From Eremophila alpestris peregrina (taxonomy: Eukaryota; Chordata; Aves; Passeriformes; Alaudidae), in NCBI GenBank assembly GCA_009792885.1, contig WMCF01000018.1, forward strand, positions 12,265,629 to 12,329,628: DNA of 64,000 bases, given 5' to 3'. Positions 50,701 through 59,700 of the stretch are shown in pieces; the stretch's first letter is position 1, and the number at the start of each line of letters is the position of its first letter. The notes under the pieces are model-generated. The model saw nothing but the letters and a program-made list of their open reading frames with translations. It had not been told where the DNA came from and ran no database searches. A program made the translations under genes and the position numbers.

Positions 50701-53700
50701 TTTTGAAAAGCTGGGATGGTGGTGGACTTAAATGAACAAGAAAGGCAGAGAAAGTTACTTAATTTAAAGATCAGTGTTAGTGCAAGTGCATCAGTAAACA
50801 GCCTGTTGAGTCAGTAAACCTCATCAAAGCATGACCAGATCCCAGGTTCCTGAGCTACCACTGAGAAAAGTATGGAAAGCTGAGAAAACAACTAAAAAAC
50901 GTGGATTTCTGTGAAAGGGAGTAACTGGGATGGGTGGGTTTTACCTGCCAGATGCAGAGAACTTCTCCCTCTCCACAACTGTGCTTTATCCCAGTGTGGG
51001 ATATGGCTGTAATCCACACCAGGGTTGATGCAGACATGGAATATTGTTCTGGGGAGAACCTGAGGTTTGTGGGTTTTACTGCCCCTTGGGTCCATAGGAT
51101 ATTTGATATTCTTACGTGCCCCTGCAGGATCAAAGAGAGGTTCTGCAAACCTGTTAGCCTGTGTTTGACAGGGAAAAGATAGGAAACTCTCTAAGAAATG
51201 CAGTGAGGAATCATTCTGCTGGAATATTCTCCATGTTTCCAGCAGTAATTCCAGGATTTCCCAGGCTGGCAGTTGTGTCCAGGTCCCTGAGTTTATCAGC
51301 CCTTGATGGAACCTGTCCTCCAGGAATTTCTCTAAACCCTTTAATCCTTTTGGCCTCCACAGCCCCTGTGGCAGTGAGCTCCCCAGTGCAGAAATGTGTT
51401 TTGTGAAAGAGTTCTTTCCTTTTTTTTAAACTTGAATTGCCCAGTGAGTGCTGTGGGATTTGTGTTATGAAAAGTAGTGAGGAAATGTTCCTGAATCATC
51501 TCCTCACCATTTGGACATCTCTTGGAGTCCATCAGTTGTGTCCTGCTCCAGTGAAATGATCCTGGTTTCTATATCCTCTTCCCACAGGAAAACTGCTCCA
51601 GTTTTTAACTGTGGTTCCTCTGCCCATCAGGAATTCCTCTGGTCCTTCAAAATCTGAATGCTCAGATTCTGCTGAGCTAATAAATTAACTTACAGCTTTT
51701 AATTGGTTTGTCCAATTGAGGAGTCTTCTTCAAAGGGTGGCTACAGAGTGTTTTTATTTCTATATCAACCTTATTTCTCACTTCTCAGCTTTTAATCTAA
51801 AAATAAAAAATAGACTCAGTCTGTCTTCAGTGCCAGAATTATTATTTTCAGCCCTTGATATTTAGCAATTTGATGGCCATGGCCAGGTTGTGACAGGTTC
51901 CTTTTACTGTGTGTTCATCAGATGGAGAACAGGAATTTTCCTGAAGTTTCTTCCTCCACTCTGTAAAATACCTAAGCAGGGTCACCTGAATTGCCTTCAG
52001 GATGGACCAGTTTCTCTCCATGTGTACAAATTTAAAGAATTCCAGAGTGATTGCCTGTTTGTGTGTTCATCTTTAGATATAAAAATCAGATAATGAATCC
52101 TGCCCTGAAGTGATTGATCAGCTTTTTCATCTTTCCAATATTTTTTTTCCTTTTCTTTAGTCAATCAAAGCATTTCAGAAATTAATTCTTTTGATTTTAG
52201 GGGAGTAAAGTCTGTTGATTAAGAGGTTGCAGAAGTGTGGAAGAATAAGTGTGATTCTACTACAAAACACAGCAGTAACAAAGAAATGGTCAGATTTTGG
52301 CCAAATTTCAGCAGGTTACTTCCACACACTCAGATTATTCAGCTGTTTGCTGAAGGCTCAGTGTGGTGAGGTAGATACAGATTTAATATCTTTGCTTTTT
52401 CTGATGCACTCAGGAGGACATTGCAATCAGTCAGAAAGATAATTTAATTTTAAAAAAATTAAATAGTGGGTGTAATATGCCAATAGATTAATATTTTTCC
52501 CTTTAGATTTATCCTTGTGAAGTAGAAATACTTCCCATAGTTTGTCAGCACCCTGGAGCAGCAGAGCTGATGAATTAACCTCCACGAGTGCCTCAGACCA
52601 TTTTAAGAACTTTGTGAAATTAGCAGGTATGTGGCAAAAGTGATAAATAAAGAATGAAGCCACTTCCTTGCTTTCCCTGATCTGAATCCAAAACAATATT
52701 TTTTATTTAGAGAAGCTCTTCCCTTCTTCTTTGAACATTCACTTGAAACCTTTGCCATGTGCCAGTATTAAAAAAAAAAAAAAGGAATATTCTGGAACAT
52801 TTACACAATAAGGCAGTCACCCATCCTGTCATTTTCCACATCCCCATTGTAATTATTTGAAATCCTTATGCTTGAAGATGAGTTTTTTTTCTCCCTCCCA
52901 GCCCCAAATCTATTTTGGGAGTGGACTTGTAATTGTGTGGTTGTTAATGTCTGTTGCCATGAACAAAGTGAGGTCACCCATTTTCTGTGGCAGCTCTGCC
53001 TCAGAGTTAAGGACTGTGAACCCTTATTCAAATGCACTATTTTTTATTTGAAATTATTTTATTTATATTTATATTATTCTGTCATCAAGCCAAATGATAC
53101 CTGTGGCACAAAGTGACTCACATTGTGATAGCCTGGGATTATTCCTGCTTTTACAGTTTGTATGGGACTTTCACATTCAACATTTATTGTTCTCCATTGA
53201 AGACTTGTCAAGAATTTTCCTGGAAGTAAATGGAGAGTAAATGAATGTGAAGCATTTGAAAAAGTTCATCTGATTGCAGGTTACTTCATGTTGGAGATTC
53301 CAGTGCTCAAAATATTTATATTTATGGAGTTTTAAAACTTTATTGAGTTCATAGAGATCACTGAAGTGAATTTTATCAATGAACCATCAGTGCTAGGGTT
53401 TATAATGACGTTACAGTTTCTTCTATCAAACAGTGGTTTTGTCCATTTGTCTTCAACCTTTTAGATATTTTGTTATTATTTTTATATCCCAGAATGGATT
53501 GATTTCTAGGCAGATTTCTAATGAGTGTCTGGAAGTCAGCAAATGGTGTCAGTGTGGCTGTGACAATTCAGAGCAGTCAAAGGTTTGGCTCAGAACATCT
53601 GTGCCCCTTCAGTACCTAACATCCTTTCTAAACACATTATTTATAACCTAAAACAAACAGTTACAGCCAGGCTGAAGAGAAACACAGATTCACCAACAGG

Positions 53701-56700
53701 AGCATGGAGAGAAAATGGATTTGTAACATATAAAGATATTTTTTGGAAGGACTTTCAAGCAACCCAGTAGCATTAAAAAACATGAAAATACAGGTATAAT
53801 TCACACCAGCTGTATTTTGGTGATTTATGTCATGAGGAGATTTCTCCAGCTGCTATAAAAAACTCTGAAGCCACGTTACACATCTTCTGGTTTCACCACA
53901 TCATGATGTTTTGTGTGATAATAATGTGAGAAAAAAATGTTTGCTTGTATGGCTGCTGAAAGGACAGTTAAGCCTCAGGATAAGGGCTCACAATTGCTCT
54001 TTTTTGGGGGGGAAAAGGGCTTTAATAGAAATATTTTTTAAAATAACAGTACAAAGTGAATAAACCACATGGAGCTGAGTTTTGCCATGTTATCTAAGTT
54101 CTTTGAGGATCCAAAATCTGTTTTCCCTGGTTTCATGCAGGCACAAAGCACATCACTCCCATTACAACTAAAACTAAAATTAAGGCTGGGTGATCTTAAA
54201 AGTGACCTGAAATTCAGCAAAATCTCATTGTCAACTTTTTGATTCGTATCATCACAGGGAATGATTTCTGCTGAAAACTGCACATGGAGCTTGATTTAAA
54301 ATCTTTCTTCAGGAGATTTTTAAAAATCAGTATCTTGCTTTCTGCATGAATAATTCCTTTTAATCAGGCTTTATAATGTTACCAGGAGGGGCAAACACCA
54401 CTGTTCTGCTCTAGCAGCCAACATTCTCCTACCCCATTCTGCAGCTGGGATTATGAACTATCACAACACTGGAAAATAGTGCTAATACAGTACAAAAAAG
54501 GAATATTTACCATTAATATTTACCATTAACTCTGTGGCTTTTTAGTGTCTGTTTGCTGATCTGTGGTTCTGTCACAACAGCACGTGGAGTGTTGGGCTGT
54601 AAATTAAAACGGGATTCACGGAGCCAAGCCTTAAATCGTTGTCTGATGGTCACTGGGATACTTAAAAGACTCCTGGCTTCAAAGTGATGGGGTTTTTTTT
54701 TCTGTTCTAAAGTGATTTAAAAATTACAAATTAAAAATTCCATGCTGGGGGGAGTCATATTAGTGATAAAGATTGATAGATTCTGCCTGCATTGACATCT
54801 GAAAGCCAGGACGGCAGAACGAACGGACACTTTGGATTTCCCCATCACCAATGGATGTCTCCACACTTTGGCAGAAACCAATCCCAGAATTGTGACTATT
54901 TGATGTTCTTGCAATGGCCAAATTGCACCTGAGGCACAGCAGACACACCTGCAGGGAGGCTGGGGAGCCCTGGGCAGGTGGGAACGGGAGCCCCGAGCGC
55001 GTTGAGCGGAGGTGAGACGTTGGCCTCCTCACCAGCGGCGCTGATTGCGAGGGCAGATGTTTGTCCTTCTTGTGCAGGAGCTGGGATCCACCTCCAGCCT
55101 CCCGGATTGTTTGTGCCTACAGATGGGATTAGAGCTTCCTGCCATTGTGTGTGGCGTATGTCCCCTCGTCCCCGACTGACGCAGGTTGGACGCTCTGCCC
55201 GCGGCGCGGCCGAGGCTGAGAAATGGCCAAAGTCCAGAGATTTTTATCGTCCCATCCCTGCCTTGCAGTGGGGCACCGGGGAGTTTTCCCTGTCAGGGGC
55301 ACGCTCTTCCTTTGGTTCCACACGGGCAGGGGACCTCAGTGGCACTTTGTTGTGTCTGACACCGACCTGCAGGTTGTGTTGAAATGAGTGTTTTTAACAG
55401 GGGTGAAATGTGGTTTTGCGTTTTTTCAAAATGGGAATCGTGATTCCGTGACTGTGACTTCTTTCTTAATGATTTTAAATACTTTCAGGGCTGTAAAGCT
55501 TGAAATTATACGTTGTATTGAAAGAAATCCTGTGAGAAAATAATTATCTAAAGTTTGGGAATTGCGATTCCACGACTATGATTTTTTTTCTGAATTACTT
55601 TAAATACTTTTCAGGCTGTAAACATTGAAATTATATGTTACATTCTGATTTTGGCACCCAAAGAAATCCTGTGAGAAAATAATTATCTAAGTTTGGGAAT
55701 TCTGATTCCACAACTATGACTTATAATGAATTATTTGAAATACTTTTCAGGCAATAAACCTCGGAATTATATGTTAGATTTTGATTTTGCCATCCAAAAA
55801 ATCCTGTGAGAAAATAATTATCAGAAGTTTGGGAATTGTGATTCCATGACTATGACTTTTTCTGGATTGTTTTAAATACTTTTCAGGCTGTAAACCTCTA
55901 AAATGTGTATTACATTTTGATTTTGCTATCCAAAGAAATGCTGTGAGAAAATAATTATCAGAAGTTTGGGAATTGTGATTCCATGACTATGACTTTTTCT
56001 GAATTATTTAAAATATTTTTCAGGCTATAAACCTTGAAATTATATATTACATTTTGATTTTGCCATCCAAAAACATCCTGTGACAAAATAATTATCTGAA
56101 GTTTTGGAGTTCTGATTCCATGACCATGACTTATTTTGAATTATTTTAAATACTTCTCAGGCTGTAAACCTCCAAATTATATATTACATTCTGATTTTGC
56201 TATCCAAAGAAATCCTGCAAGAAAATAATTACTAGAATTTTTGGAATTGTGATTCCATGACTATGACTTTTTCTGAATTATTTTAAATACTTTTCAGGCT
56301 GTAAACCTTGAAACTATATCTTGCATTCTGGTTTTTACATCCAAAGAAATCCTGTGAGAAAATAATTACCTGAAGTTTGGGATGAAGACAGGATTTTTAT
56401 TTAATAAATAAATTTTTACTGGAGCATGTGTAGCAATTTTAAGGGGAAATTTCCTGCTAGATTTACCCTGACCACATCAATTCAACTCCTACTTTGTCAG
56501 AATCAAAATATTTTCATTTTGAAACAAAATGGATTGTGCCAGTTGTTGAGAAAGATGGATATTTGTATGCACAGATTTGCCAAGTCAGATGAGAATGAGG
56601 AGCCTGGATGTGTGTAGAATAACTGAGTTTTAATTGGTCATTATTGAGGCATTCTCTCTACCTCAGTAGCAATATCAAAATAAGGATGGAGTCAAAACAA

Positions 56701-59700
56701 TTGAGATCAGCATATTTGGTGCTGAAGGAAAACAGGTTTTTTATGACCCATGGAATTAATCAGTTGGTTTTATTGCCACAGCTCCCCCAGAACATGGCAC
56801 ATTGCTTTGCCTCAAACCTAGATTAAACATTTATTCATGTATAAAATAATGCTTGCAATTCCATTATGTCTGCAGGATAAAAAACGATCACAGTTACAGC
56901 CTTTATGGTTTAGGCCATCAACCAATCCCAAATTCAGTAATTCCAGGAGTTATGAGGGAGTGAACTCAGTGTGGGGACACATTACTCCAGAATTATGGGC
57001 AGTGCAATTTCTCTTTGGTGTCACAACACATAATCAGGGGCCACACAGCACCACTATAAATGTGTGCACCTACAGGGGTTTTGTTGTTTGTTTTGGCTTT
57101 TTTTTCCTTCTTTCCATGGACAATGTAATGTATAGATTGTATGGATATATTACAAGTATTTATGACAGGAATAACAAATAGCAGACAAATAAGAAGTAAC
57201 TCTTGTCTGAGTACTGGAATATGTTGCCCAGGTACTTTGTGGAGTCTGTCTCCTTAGAGAGATTCAGATTTCTGTGATTCTGTCACAGAAATGGTGCAGA
57301 AATTTCTGATTTCTAAAATTCTAATGAGTGGTGACAATGACTTCTTTTCTCTACAGCAGTTTACTTTAAGCCTGGCTCTACCAAACTTCTGCTTCCCACA
57401 GGTTCAGTTGAGGTATTAATTTTTTTTTCCCACGTAAAAAAACACCTTGAAAGGACTCAGAAAATATTTGTGGTTGGGAAACAGTTTGGCTTTGTTTTTC
57501 AGTATGATTTAGAGATGCTATGCCTAATGAAAAGAAGCTGTTTAAATGTATTTGGTTTTGAGTTTGTGTTTTTCCTTCTCAGGGTGCGCAATGACTTCGA
57601 TGTTCTCACGAACCGCCTCATTGGCAGCCACGGCTACTGCACTCAGGTGAGGCACAGTTTTGGGGCTGTCCTGGGGCTCTGCTGTGAACTGACCTCTGGG
57701 AAGAGATGGCACTGCTTGTTTTTAAGTCACAGAGTCTTGGAATCACAGAATGGTTTGGGTTGGAAGGGACCTTAAAGTTCATCTTGTACCAACCCTTCCA
57801 ACCTTCCGCTATCCCAGCTTGCTCCAAGCCCCATCCAGGCTGTTCTTGGACATCTCCAGGGATGGGGAATCCTCATCCTCTCAGGGCAACCTGTGCCAGG
57901 GCCTCACCACCCTCACAGCAAAGAATTTCCTCCCAATATCAGCTAAACTTACACTCATTCCCTCTTGTCCTATCACTCCATACCCTTTTGAAAAGTCCCT
58001 CTCCAGCTCTTCTGCAGCCTCTTTAGGTTTGGGAAGGCTGCTGTAAAATCTCCACCAATTTCCTTTTGTGTTTTCCCTTATCCCCATAATGTCAAGCACC
58101 TTCATCCTTTATTATTTCTCCTCATGTTTTGGCACATTCTTGTCTTTGCTCTCAGAGGTTCTGCTTTCCAGGCTGCTTTTCTGCCCCTCACGTGCCTGTG
58201 CCTGTGTGTCCATGTCCTCACACTCCTCTCATCTGCCTCTTTGGGACTCCTTGGTGGATTTCAGTGCTGAGATATCACTGTGTTCCCTCCCTGCCCTCTC
58301 AGAAAGGTTCCATGTCTGATCCTGCAGCCCCTCGGTGATTCCAGGATCCTGTCTATTGCCCTTCTGGATGCCAAAAACAAGCTTCTTGTTCTTCTCTTGT
58401 TGCTAGAGGACTTCTGTTCTGTGGCCACACAATGGTTCCCCAAGAAGGTGGTAGAACATCAGTGCTGGTGAATTAAGTGCTAAAAATATCACTAAAAGCC
58501 TATAAACTCTGGGGAATCCTTCAGGAGAAACACAGAGCTGTAATTGTGTGCAGTGTTTTTAAATCCAGTTCCAAACTGGCCATACCAGAGTTATTCATGC
58601 CTTTGAGCATGGCAGTTTGCAGTTATTTTTTCTGGAAAACTTTCTCTTTGTTATTTCCCCTCCTGTTCTTAGCCATATGTTATTTATTAATAGTGAGCTG
58701 GTTCACTGCTGCAGCACAGTCTGCTGTTAGCTCTGCTTTCATGCAGCCCAGCTGGCCCTGGTGGGAGAAAAATATCCCATTTCTCTGTTTTTGAACTTCA
58801 GGCACACTCAAATGGGCAAATGCCACCCTCCTCTCACAGGTATTCAGCCTCTGACACACCCCTGCTTCAACTGGAGAGGAAAAAGTCAACAATCATCTCT
58901 AGGAAATATCAATATCTTAATGATCTTGATCCATGTGGATAAATGTCATACTGAAGGAGACTTCAGCCAAAAATAATCAGTGAGAAAGAATCATAATTTG
59001 GCAAATCTGGTCTCACATAAAAACCACATCACTAAGCACATACAGAGGTGTCCTGTAGTACTCTACAGGCTTTGAGTTTATGTCATTCATGCTGGACTTT
59101 TCATTGTAGGGAAGGAGGGACACCAAAATGTTTTCATTTAAAAAAACCCCAAAACAACTCACAGATGAGGTATTTGAGAGATGGATGTGAGAGAAAATGA
59201 ATTATCAGCAGTTTGCCTCCTGAAGGATGAAAATTGAAAACTCCTCTAATATTTGGATTTCAGCAAAGCTTTCAGTGCTGTCTCTCACAGCATGTTTTTG
59301 GACAAAAAGTCCAACCCACAGCTGGAAAAGGTTTTTTCACCCAGAGGGTGCTGTGCACTGCCCAGGCTCCCCAGGGAATGGGCACATTCCAAGTGCTGCC
59401 AGAGCTCCTGCAGGATTTGGACAACACTCCCAGGGATGCCCAGGGTGGGATTGTTGGGGTCTGTGCAGGGCCAGGAGCTGCACTGGATGATCCTGGTGGG
59501 TCCCTTCCAGCACAGGATATTCTGTGATTTTATAATTTACTCATTTTACTCTGGGAGACTTGGACCAAAATATCTGGAATCTTCTTACAGGCAGTTTCAA
59601 TCCTAAGCAAAAGCCTAAAGCCACTACATAAATTAAGGGTCATGTACATGTGGAACTTCACCAATCCTGAATCAGTCTTGTGCTAATGAACTGCAGTTTG

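Larger units (their letters stand above)
42425..57582 (+). other. MINDY4 intron 13
   Basis: 15,158 bp, about a third of the gene span seen. It contains a TA/TG microsatellite (42604-42642), CR1 pieces, a purine-rich strand segment (about 48430-49340), a CpG-rich patch and a 137-bp tandem array. Stretches 42643-44460, 44606-48430, 49340-51290, 51530-54945 and 56379-57582 show no gene I can support. Confidence 0.85.
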
